A stretch of DNA of 64,000 nucleotides from Thermoplasmata archaeon. Lineage in GTDB: Archaea; Thermoplasmatota; Thermoplasmata; Lutacidiplasmatales; UBA184. A model generated the notes under the pieces. The model did not search any database. It saw only the letters and a program-made list of their open reading frames with translations, and was not told the origin of the DNA. The first letter of the stretch is position 1, and the number at the start of each line of letters is the position of its first letter. Below, in pieces: positions 38,453 through 47,020 of the stretch. The position numbers and the translations under genes were made by a program. The stretch is taken from contig DAHUXZ010000009.1 in the NCBI GenBank assembly GCA_027315455.1, forward strand, positions 1-64,000, written 5' to 3'.

Positions 38453-39025
38453 TTGTCCCCCATCCCGCCGACGGAGAGCCGGACCCTCCTGGCCGTCGGG
38501 GCCCGCCGGCGCGAAGCCGGTCGGCCGGACCGCGGCGAGATCGTCCAGACCCTCCGCCGCCTCGGGGGGGAGGGCGGCGGGCTGGTCGCGCTGTTCGACG
38601 CCCGGGCGATCGCCGGGGAGCGCCACCTCCTCTCCGCCTGGGCGCATCTCGGTCGCGCTCGCGCACGGGGCGAGGAGCGCCTGCGCGACCGGGGGGCCGA
38701 GTTCGCGCTGTTCGTCGCGGGGGACGACCAGCTCCCGAAGGCGCTCGGGAAGGTCGGCGTCGCGGCCGACACGGACCGCTTCGTCCTCGTCGTCGAGCGG
38801 CCGCGCACGATCGCCGATACCCTCGCCGCCTTCGGTCTCGAGGAGGACGCCACGGCCTACCCGGTCGGGCCCACCGCGAGGACCCTCGAGCGTCTCGGCA
38901 TCTCCGCCGAGGAGCACGGGAGCGTCCCCCCGTCGGCGTGGGAGGGGCTCGTCCTCGAGCGCATCGCCCTGGTCGAGCTCGCCGGCGCCCATGCCGCCCC
39001 GGCCCGGTCGACCCCAAAGCATTAG
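38453..39025 (+). CDS. KEOPS complex subunit Cgi121-like
   Basis: ALFDARAIAGERHLLSAWAHLGRARARGEERLRDRGAEFALFVAGDDQLPKALGKVGV; TTG start. Confidence 0.7.
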   Translation: MSPIPPTESRTLLAVGARRREAGRPDRGEIVQTLRRLGGEGGGLVALFDARAIAGERHLLSAWAHLGRARARGEERLRDRGAEFALFVAGDDQLPKALGKVGVAADTDRFVLVVERPRTIADTLAAFGLEEDATAYPVGPTARTLERLGISAEEHGSVPPSAWEGLVLERIALVELAGAHAAPARSTPKH

Positions 39026-39065
39026 GCACGGGCGCCGGTGGCGGCGCGTCCGGCGGGGACGCGCT

Positions 39066-39170
39066 GCAGGCGTAATCTAGCGGTAGGATGTCAGCCTTCC
39101 AAGCTGACTACCCGGGTTCGAATCGCCGACGCGCCCGCGGGCGCGCGGCGCGGACGTCCCGGCGCCTGCA
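39066..39170 (+). tRNA. tRNA-Gly(TCC) with predicted about 34-nt intron in the T arm (39124-39157, junction ambiguous by 1 nt)
   Basis: Hand-folded mature form GCAGGCG TA ATCT AGCGGTA GGAT G TCAGC CTTCCAA GCTGA CTAC CCGGG TTCGAAT CCCGG CGCCTGC A (71 nt); acceptor and T stem pair perfectly only after removing 39124-39157. Confidence 0.8.
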
Positions 39171-39225
39171 TCGCCCTCCGCCGGTCCGCCTCAGGTTTAA
39201 GGCCGCGCTCGCTGCTCCGTACGCT

Positions 39226-39309
39226 GCTGAGGTAGCCTAGCCCGGCAAGGCGCCAGCCTTGAAAGCTGGTGGCGGCAACGCCCCGGGAGTTCAAATCTCC
39301 CCCTCAGCG
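39226..39309 (+). tRNA. tRNA-Ser(TGA)
   Basis: Acceptor GCTGAGG/CCTCAGC, anticodon arm CCAGC-CTTGAAA-GCTGG, long variable arm, T arm GGGAG-TTCAAAT-CTCCC, discriminator G; no intron. Confidence 0.93.
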
Positions 39310-39337
39310 TCCCTCCCGTCGCTCGCCCCCGCCGAAC

Positions 39338-39346
39338 GATTATATC
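39338..39346 (+). promoter_or_regulatory. TATA box candidate for mutS
   Basis: GATTATATC about 30 nt upstream of the mutS ATG at 39372. Confidence 0.45.
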
Positions 39347-39371
39347 CCGCGGCTCGCTCGCTCGTCCTCCG

Positions 39372-41985
39372 ATGCCCGAGCCCGTGGTCGTGACTCCCCT
39401 CATGGAGCAGTACGAGGGGGTCAAGGCCCGCTATCCGGGACATCTCGTCCTGTTCCGGGTCGGGGACTTCTACGAAACGTTCGGGGACGACGCGAAGCTG
39501 CTCTCCCGGGAGGTCGAGGTCGTCCTGACCGCCCGGGCCGCGGACGGCCGCGGCGAGCGGATGCCGATGGCCGGCGTCCCCCACCATGCCGTGGACACCT
39601 ACCTGGGACGGCTCGTGAGGAAGGGGTTCAAGGTCGCGATCTGCGACCAGGTCGAGGACCCGAAGGCCGCGCGCGGGCTCGTGCGGCGCGAGGTGACGCG
39701 CGTCGTCACCCCCGGAACCGTCGTCGAGGACCGTATCCTGCCCGGGCCCGAGCACAACTTCCTCGCGAGCGTCGTCCTCCCGGCGGAGGGGCCTCCCGCC
39801 GTCGCCGCCGTCGACATCACCACGGGGGAGTGGTTCCACGGGCTCGCCCCGACGTCGGGAGCGGACGGGGTCCTGCAAGGGCTCGTCCCGTTCGCGCCGA
39901 GCGAGGTGCTCCTCGCGCTTCCGCCCGACCCGTCGCGCCGGCGGGAGGTCGAGTCCGCCCTCCGCCGGGAGTTCCCGAGGGCCCGTCTCGAATCCGCGCC
40001 GCCGGCCGCGGCCGAGCTTCCCCCCTCGCTCGCGGCCGAGGCGACGGAGCCGCTCGTCGGCGAGGCGGACCGACGCCTGGCGGCGTACGTCGGCCAGACC
40101 CAGCCGCGCCTGCTCCCCTACCTGGAGGTCGTGCCGATCACCGCGGGGCGACGGCGGATGCACGTCGACGCGAAGACCCTGCGCCATCTCGAGATCGCGC
40201 GGCCGATGAACCCCGACGACCCGTCCGGCCCGACCCTCCTGTCGGTGTGGGACGCGACCGTGACCGCACCGGGACGGCGGACGATCGGGTTCTGGCTGCG
40301 GAACCCGCTCGCCGACGCCGCCGCGATCCGGGAGCGCCTCGACGCCGTCGACGCGCTGCGGGCGCGGGGGGCCGCCCTCCTCGAGCTGCGGGAGCGGCTC
40401 GGGCCCGTCGCCGACCTCTCGCGGATCGCCTCCCGGGTCGTCGGCCGGCTCGTGCGCCCGCCCGAGCTCGCGGCGCTGCGGTCGAGCCTCCACGCCATGG
40501 CGGCCGTCGCCGAGGCCCTCGGGGAGGCCCCGACGGGTCTCCTCGGCGGAGGCCCTCGCCGGCCGGCTCGACCCGCTGCCCCGCCTTTGCGAGCGGCTCG
40601 CCACCGCCCTCCCCGAGGAGCCCCCTCCCACCGCCGACCACGGCGGGCTCTTCCGGGCGGGCTTCTCCCCGGCGCTCGACGCCCTTGTCGCGGAGGAGCA
40701 GGGGGGTCTTGCCGAGCTCGAGGCGCTCGAGCGCCGTGAGCAGGAGGCGAGCGGGATACGCACGCTCAAGGTCGGGTACAACCAGGTCTTCGGCTACTAC
40801 TTCGAGATCACGCGGCCGAACCTGGGCCGGGTCCCCGCGCACTTCCGGCGGAAGCAGACCCTCTCGGGCGGGGAGCGGTTCACGACGGAGGAGCTCGCGC
40901 GGATCGAGGAGCGGGTCCTCGCCGCCCGCGCCGCGCTCGGCTCCGCGGGGGCGGAGGCGTGGGAAGGGTTGCTGGCCGAGATCGACCCGTGGGTGCCCGC
41001 GCTCCACCGGCTCTCCCGGGCCGTCGGGGAGCTCGACACCCTCGCCGCGTTCGCCCTGCTCGCCCAGGAGCGGAACCTCGTCCGGCCCGAGGTCGACGAG
41101 GGCACGGCGCTCGTCATCCGGGATGGACGCCACCCCGTCCTCGACCGCACCCTCGGCCGTCGCTTCGTGCCGAACGACACCGACCTCGATGCCGACGGTG
41201 ACCGCCTCCTGGTCCTCACCGGGCCGAACATGTCCGGCAAGTCGACCTACATGCGGCAGGTCGGCCTCCTCGTCCTCCTCGCCCAGGCCGGCTCGTTCGT
41301 GCCGGCGCGGTTCGCCCGGGTCGGGGTCGCCGACGCGGTGTTCACGCGGATGGGGTTCACCGACGAGATCGGCCGCGGGAAGTCGAGCTTCATGGTCGAG
41401 ATGAGCGAGGTCGCCGAGATCCTCCGCTCGGCCGGCCCCCGGTCGCTCGTCCTCCTGGACGAGGTCGGGCGGGGCACGAGCACGTTCGACGGCCTCGCGA
41501 TCGCGTGGTCGGTCCTCCGCCATCTCTGCGAAACCGTCCGATGCCGGACCCTCCTCGCCACGCACTACCACCAGCTCACCGAGCTCGTCGAGCCCCTCGC
41601 CGGCGCCCGGAACGCCCACCTCGCCGTCGATGAATCGGGCGGCGAGATCGCGTTCCTCCACCGGCTCGTCCCCGGGAGCACGGACCGCAGCTACGGCCTC
41701 CACGTCGCGCGGCTCGCCGGCCTTCCCCCGGCGCTGCTCTCCGAAGCCGACCGGCTCCTGGGCCGCCTCGAGTCCGAGGGGGTCCGGCTCGCCCCGGGCC
41801 GCCGGCGCGGCGCGCCGACGCGCTACACGCAGGGGATCCTGCTTCCCGCCCCGTCGGCCGGCCCCTCTCCTTTCGAGTCCGCCCTCCTCGCGCTCGACCC
41901 CGACCGGATGGCCCCGATCGACGCGCTCGCCTTCCTGGCCGAGTGGCGCCGGCGGCTCGGCGAGGGAGCGCCGCCCCCGCCGTGA
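39372..41985 (+). CDS. mutS: DNA mismatch repair protein MutS, reading frame broken near 40540-40545
   Basis: First frame: LFRVGDFYETFGDDAKLLSREVEVVLTAR...; continues in another frame from AEALAGRLDPLPRLCERLATALPEE through TGPNMSGKSTYMRQVGLLVLLAQAGSFVPA...DEVGRGTSTFDGLAIAW. Confidence 0.9.
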
Positions 41986-43757
41986 GCGCGCCGTCGGCCC
42001 CGCGGGCGATCCGCCGCCTCGACGAGGGCACGGTCCAGCGGATCGCGGCGGGCGAGGTCGTCGAGCGCCCCGCGTCCGTCGTCAAGGAGCTCGTCGAGAA
42101 CGCCGTGGACGCCGGGGCGCGCGACGTCCGCGTGCGGCTCGAGGGCGGCGGGCTCGAGCTCATCGCCGTGGAGGACGACGGGGCCGGGATCGCCGGGGGG
42201 GACCTCCCGCTCGCCGTCGAGCGCCACGCGACCAGCAAGCTCGAGCGGGTCGAGGACCTCGCGGCGATCGCGACGCTCGGCTTCCGGGGCGAGGCGCTCG
42301 CGTCCATCGCGGCGGTCTCGCGCCTGCGCCTTCTCTCGCGGGTCGCGGGCGCGCCCGCGGCGAGCGGCATCTCCGTGGTCGCCGGCCAGGTCGTCGGCAC
42401 GTTCGTCGAGGGCCGCGCCCCCGGCACGACGGTCGAGGTGCGCGACCTCTTCTTCAACACGCCGGCGCGGCGGAAGTTCCTCCACGCGCCCGCCGCCGAG
42501 CAGCTCGAGGTCCTCGCGATGGTCGAGCGGCTCTACCTCGCGCGGCCGGCCGTCGGGCTGGCCGTCGACAACGAGCGGGGGGAGCTCGCCCGCTACCCCC
42601 CCGTCCGCTCGCTGCGCGAGGCCGCCGGCCGCGTCTTCGGCCCGGAGTTCCTCGGCCAGTCGTTCGCCGTCGCGGCCCGGCCGGCGGAGGGGATCGCAAT
42701 CCAGGCCGTCCTCGCCCGGCCCGCGATCAGCCGATCGACCTCGAGCTCGCTCTTTCTCGCGCTCAACGGCCGCGCCATCGCCTCGCGTCCCCTCGCCCAG
42801 GCGGTCCGGATCGCCTACGCTGACCACCTCCCCCGGACCCGCCACCCGGTCGGCGCCATCCACCTCGAGGTCGACCCGTCCCGGGTCGACGTGAACGTCC
42901 ACCCGACGAAGCGCGAGGTCCGCATCGCCCACGAGCGCGACCTCGCCGACGAGCTGCGCCGGGCCGTGCGGGAGGCGCTCCTCGGGACGCCGCAGGTCGC
43001 CGACCGGGCCGGAGCGGTCGGGAGACCGACCGGATTCCTTCCCCCCGCCCCGTCCTCCCCCGTCGGGCCTCTCCCGCCGCTCGCGGCGCTCCCGCGCGCG
43101 GCCGAGGAGTCGCCCCACGCCGTCCAGCGGACCCTGGGCGAGCCGCCGGCCCCGGTGACCGTGGCCGCGACGGCCCGGCGGCCGCGCCTCGCGTTCGTCG
43201 GCCAATTGTTCCGCGTGTACTGGGCCGCCGAGAGCGGCGAGGACCTCCTCCTGGTCGACCAGCACGCGGCGAGCGAGCGGGCGATCTTCACCGCGCTGCG
43301 CCGGGACGGCCGGCTCGCCCACCAGGAGCTCGTCGACCCCCTGCGGTTCGAGCTCACCCCCCGCCAGGCGCTGACGCTCTCGACCCACGGCGAAGCGATC
43401 GCGCGTTCGGGCTTCCGCGCTGCGCCGTTCGGCGGGAACGTCGTCCGCATCGAGGCGGTACCCTCCTACCGGGGGCGGCGCGCCCGCGCCGAGGCGTTCC
43501 CCGGCCTCCTCGACGAGCTCGCCGTCGGCGGGCGGCCGACGGTCCCCGACGGCCTCGCCGAGCGCACCGACGCGACGCTCGCCTGCCACAGCGCGGTGCG
43601 CGCGGGAGACCTCCTCTTAGCCGAGGAGCTCGCGCGGATCGTCGAGGCGCTCGACGCCGACCCCGAGGGGGCGTACACCTGCCCCCACGGGCGCCCGATC
43701 CTGGTCCGGATCCCGCGGGCGCGAATCGACCGCTGGTTCCTGCGGAGCGGGCCGTGA
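41982..43757 (+). CDS. mutL: DNA mismatch repair protein MutL
   Basis: IRRLDEGTVQRIAAGEVVERPASVVKELVENAVDAGA...DDGAGI...RHATSKL...GFRGEALASIAAVS; C-terminal DQHAASE and CPHGRP. Confidence 0.95.
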   Translation: MSAPSAPRAIRRLDEGTVQRIAAGEVVERPASVVKELVENAVDAGARDVRVRLEGGGLELIAVEDDGAGIAGGDLPLAVERHATSKLERVEDLAAIATLGFRGEALASIAAVSRLRLLSRVAGAPAASGISVVAGQVVGTFVEGRAPGTTVEVRDLFFNTPARRKFLHAPAAEQLEVLAMVERLYLARPAVGLAVDNERGELARYPPVRSLREAAGRVFGPEFLGQSFAVAARPAEGIAIQAVLARPAISRSTSSSLFLALNGRAIASRPLAQAVRIAYADHLPRTRHPVGAIHLEVDPSRVDVNVHPTKREVRIAHERDLADELRRAVREALLGTPQVADRAGAVGRPTGFLPPAPSSPVGPLPPLAALPRAAEESPHAVQRTLGEPPAPVTVAATARRPRLAFVGQLFRVYWAAESGEDLLLVDQHAASERAIFTALRRDGRLAHQELVDPLRFELTPRQALTLSTHGEAIARSGFRAAPFGGNVVRIEAVPSYRGRRARAEAFPGLLDELAVGGRPTVPDGLAERTDATLACHSAVRAGDLLLAEELARIVEALDADPEGAYTCPHGRPILVRIPRARIDRWFLRSGP

Positions 43758-44275
43758 GAGAGTCCGACCTCATCGCCCCGGTCGAGGCCCATCTGGCCCG
43801 CCGGGGCTACCGCGTCTGGGCCGCGCCGGACGGCGCCGACTACTTCGACATCGTGGCGCGGCGGGGCCCCGAGATCGGCCTGGTCGAGCTCAAGCTCTCC
43901 GACTGGCGCAAGGTCTTCGCGCAGGCCGTCCGCCGCCGGGCCTGGGCCGACTGGGTCGCCGTCGCCCTGCCCCGGGAGTCGCTCGCCCGGCGGCTGTTGG
44001 ACCGCCCCGAGGCGCCCCGCGCCCAGCGCGTGGGCGTCTGGGTCGTCGAGGACGGCGCGGTCCGCGAGCTGCGGCCGGCGCGTCCCCTCGTCGCCGCGGG
44101 AGAGGCCGACCCCTTCGCGGAGAGCCGGGCGCGCTTGGCGGCCCGGCTCGACGAGCTCGAGGCCGGGGCGCTGCCGGCCGGGGCGCGGTGGCTCGTCCCC
44201 GGACGCCCGTCGGTGGGCGGGTCGCGGCGGACGACGCGCGACTGGCGCCTCGAGGAGTTCCCCGACGGGAGCTAG
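43754..44275 (+). CDS. PD-(D/E)XK-like nuclease domain protein coupled to mutL
   Basis: YFDIVARRGPEIGLVELKLSDWRKVFAQAVRRRAWADWVAVALPRE (D...ELK...Q motif); GTG start overlaps the mutL stop (GTGA). Confidence 0.7.
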   Translation: MRESDLIAPVEAHLARRGYRVWAAPDGADYFDIVARRGPEIGLVELKLSDWRKVFAQAVRRRAWADWVAVALPRESLARRLLDRPEAPRAQRVGVWVVEDGAVRELRPARPLVAAGEADPFAESRARLAARLDELEAGALPAGARWLVPGRPSVGGSRRTTRDWRLEEFPDGS

Positions 44276-45423
44276 CCCAGGGTCGGGGCGATCGCCTTCT
44301 CGAACCGGTCGGCCATCCGATCGAAGCTGAACCCGTCGGCGTAGCGCTTGCCGGCCTCCCCGATCGACCGCCGAAGGGCGGGGTCGGCGAACAGCTCGGC
44401 GAGCTCGCTCGCGTAGGCCCCGGCGTCGTCGGACGGCACGACGCGGACGGCGGTCTTGGGGTCGATCCCGTCCAGGGGCAGGTGCGCGCTCACCACGGCG
44501 GGGACCCCGTAGCGCATCGCCTCACGGGGGGCGAGGCCGAAGCCCTCGTAGCGCGTCGGGAAGAGGAAGACATCGGCGGCGCGGAGGACGCGGGCCTTCA
44601 TCGGCTCGTCGACGGGCCCGAGCGAAAGGACCCCCGGCTCCGTCGGGACCGAGGAGCCGGCGACGATGCACCGCGCGCCGGGGAACAGCACCCGGATCCG
44701 TCGGAACGCGTCGAGCGCGATCGGGAGGCCCTGGCGCTCCGGGGTCCGTCCGAGGAACGCGACCACCGGGACGTCGAGCGGGATGCGGAGGGCGCGGCGG
44801 GCGTCCTCGCGCGTCCCGACCTCGAGCGGGTCCGGGACCCCGAGAGGGAGGAGCGTCACGCGGGCGGCCGGGACCCGGTAGTAGCGCTCGAGGAGCTGGC
44901 GGTTGAGCTCGGAGCCGGCGAAGACGACGCGGGCCCGGTCGAGGGCGTGGCCCTCGAGGCGGAGGAGCGCGCGGCGGTCGACCCAGTTGCCGAGGCGCTG
45001 GCGGACCCCGCGTCCCGGCTCGAGGGGGCGCAGGGTGTCGAACGTGTGGAGGGCGACGTCGTGGACGAACATCGCGAAGACCGGGCGGCCCGCGCGCCCC
45101 GCGCCGAGGGCGCCGATCGCCCCGGCCTTCTCGTCGTTGCCCACGACGAGGTCGGCGTTCGGGTCGAACAGGCCCGTCGCGTTGCGTCCGATCGCGATGT
45201 CGCGGGCGAACGGCCGGCGGCCGGCGCCCCGGAACGGGACCGGCACCGCCTCGACGCCGGGCACGGGGGTCAGGGCGGCGCCGGCCTCGGCCGGGTAGAG
45301 GACACGCACCCGGTGGCCCAGGGTCCCGAGCGACGCGGCGAGCTGCCAGACGACCCGCGACAGCCCGCTGGACGTCTCCTCGACGGGCGCCGTCGCGAGG
45401 AACTCGATCCGCCAGGCGGCCAT
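44272..45423 (-). CDS. Glycosyltransferase family 4/1 (GT-B)
   Basis: VPVVAFLGRTPERQGLPIALDAFRRI...VFLFPTRYEGFGLAPREAMRYGVPAVVS. Confidence 0.9.
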   Translation of the reverse strand: MAAWRIEFLATAPVEETSSGLSRVVWQLAASLGTLGHRVRVLYPAEAGAALTPVPGVEAVPVPFRGAGRRPFARDIAIGRNATGLFDPNADLVVGNDEKAGAIGALGAGRAGRPVFAMFVHDVALHTFDTLRPLEPGRGVRQRLGNWVDRRALLRLEGHALDRARVVFAGSELNRQLLERYYRVPAARVTLLPLGVPDPLEVGTREDARRALRIPLDVPVVAFLGRTPERQGLPIALDAFRRIRVLFPGARCIVAGSSVPTEPGVLSLGPVDEPMKARVLRAADVFLFPTRYEGFGLAPREAMRYGVPAVVSAHLPLDGIDPKTAVRVVPSDDAGAYASELAELFADPALRRSIGEAGKRYADGFSFDRMADRFEKAIAPTLG

Positions 45424-45433
45424 GGGCGGCGCG

Positions 45434-46942
45434 CTAGCCCTCCACGGTGCCGAAGCGGTCCGCGAAGGAGCGGCCGGCCATCGCCTCGGGGATCGGCGCA
45501 CCCATCGCGCTCAGGATCGTCGGGGCGAGGTCGAGGAGGGAGAACGGTTCGCTCCGCCGCTCCGGCTGGATCCCGACCCCGCTCGCGATGAGGATGCCGT
45601 CCATGCGGTGGACCCCGGTTCCGTAGAAGTAGCCCGGTCGGTCCTTGAGCATCGGGCGGGGGTAGCTGAAGTCCATCCGCGGCTCCGTCGCGAGCCCATC
45701 GATCCGCAACAGGAGCGCGGGGGCGTTCTCGAGCCGGTCCCCGCGGTAGAGCTCCGCGGGGCTCAGGACCTCGATCCGGGCCCCGGGGAACGTCTCGAGG
45801 CGGCGGCGGATCTCGTCGAGCGCGGCCCGGGCGGCCTCCGGGCGCAGCGAGGAGTTGTAGCGGTTGAGGTAGATCCCCTCGGGAACGGGGTAGGAGTAGG
45901 CGACGGTCCGCTCCCAGTCGATGCGGGGGGCCACGGCCTCGAACGTCGCGACCCCGCCGACGGCCGTCGAGAGCGCCTCGATGCGGGGGCTCGAGCGCAG
46001 CCGGTCGGCGAGCGGTCGCAACAGCCGTCGGCCCCCGGGGATACGGTCGAGGGTGACGAGGAGCCGCGAGAGCAGGTCCCGCCGGCGGTCGATCCCGCCG
46101 TTGCGGAAGCGCAGGAACCCCTCCGCCTCGAGCCAGCGGTTGGTGAAGAAGTCCGACCGGGCGTCCCCGTGGCCGTGGTCGGAGATGATGAGCGTGGCGA
46201 CGGGGGACACCGCGGCGCGGAACGCCGCGTCGATCCGCGCGAGGGCGCGGTCGACCTCCCGCCAGAACCCGCGCAGGTCCTCCCCGACCTTCGGGGGCGG
46301 GCCGGTGAGCTCGCTCCAATGCTGGTGCTGGATCCGGTCGGTCTCGCGGAAGAGGACGAAGAGGAAGTCCGGGTGGTGGGCGCGGATGAGCGCCTCCGTC
46401 GCCCGGGCGCGCTGCCCCACGGCGCGGGTCGCGAGCGCCATCCACTCGGCCCGGTGGGCCTCCCGGTAGGGCGGGAGCTCGGGGATGAGCGGCTCGCCGA
46501 GGGCGCGCTCGACCTCGTCGCGCAAGCCCTCGGGGTAGGTCGGCGGCCGGTCCGAGAGCATCCCCGGCAGGACGAAGCCGTTGAGCGCGTGGCCGGCGCG
46601 CATCGGGAAGTTGACGACGCCGACCGAGTGGCCGAGCCGGCTCAGCCGGTCCCAGATCGCCTCCGAGGGACGGTACGTCTGGACGAGCCGGCTCTTCCCC
46701 GGCCCCCCGTCCGGCTCGGTGAAGCCGAAGATCCCGAGGGCCCCGGGGTCGAGCCCGGTCGCGAAGGAGTACCAGGCGGGGATCGTCTTCGGCGGGTAGA
46801 CCGAGGCGAGGGGCGCGCGCAGCCCCGCGGCGGCGGTCCGGGCAAGGAACGGCAGCTCGCCGGAGGCCATCAGCGGGTCGAGGAGGTCGAAGGTGGCCCC
46901 ATCGAGGCCCAGTACAAGGAACCGCCGGGACACCGAACTCAT
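45434..46942 (-). CDS. Alkaline-phosphatase superfamily / type I phosphodiesterase-nucleotide pyrophosphatase-like
   Basis: RRFLVLGLDGATFDLLDPLMASGELPFLARTAAAG...FLFVLFRETDRIQHQHW...TLIISDHGHGDAR. Confidence 0.88.
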   Translation of the reverse strand: MSSVSRRFLVLGLDGATFDLLDPLMASGELPFLARTAAAGLRAPLASVYPPKTIPAWYSFATGLDPGALGIFGFTEPDGGPGKSRLVQTYRPSEAIWDRLSRLGHSVGVVNFPMRAGHALNGFVLPGMLSDRPPTYPEGLRDEVERALGEPLIPELPPYREAHRAEWMALATRAVGQRARATEALIRAHHPDFLFVLFRETDRIQHQHWSELTGPPPKVGEDLRGFWREVDRALARIDAAFRAAVSPVATLIISDHGHGDARSDFFTNRWLEAEGFLRFRNGGIDRRRDLLSRLLVTLDRIPGGRRLLRPLADRLRSSPRIEALSTAVGGVATFEAVAPRIDWERTVAYSYPVPEGIYLNRYNSSLRPEAARAALDEIRRRLETFPGARIEVLSPAELYRGDRLENAPALLLRIDGLATEPRMDFSYPRPMLKDRPGYFYGTGVHRMDGILIASGVGIQPERRSEPFSLLDLAPTILSAMGAPIPEAMAGRSFADRFGTVEG

Positions 46943-47020
46943 GCGACTCGCGGAACCCGTGGCTCCGGCCCCGACAGGAACCGGGCCCGTTAAAAAAGGG
47001 TGTCGCGGAAGCGACCCGGG

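Noticed and set aside
39043-39135. Alternative tRNA-Gly boundaries using acceptor GGCGCGT/ACGCGCC
   Set aside because: Acceptor pairs, but the T stem (CCGGG vs CGCCG) does not and about 20 nt would be left between acceptor and D arm; the intron model gives perfect pairing everywhere.
43020-43180. Possible frameshift in the mutL linker (Pro/Ala-rich)
   Set aside because: The frame continues unbroken into FVGQLFRVYWAAESGEDLLLVDQHAASE; the low-complexity stretch is the usual variable MutL linker.
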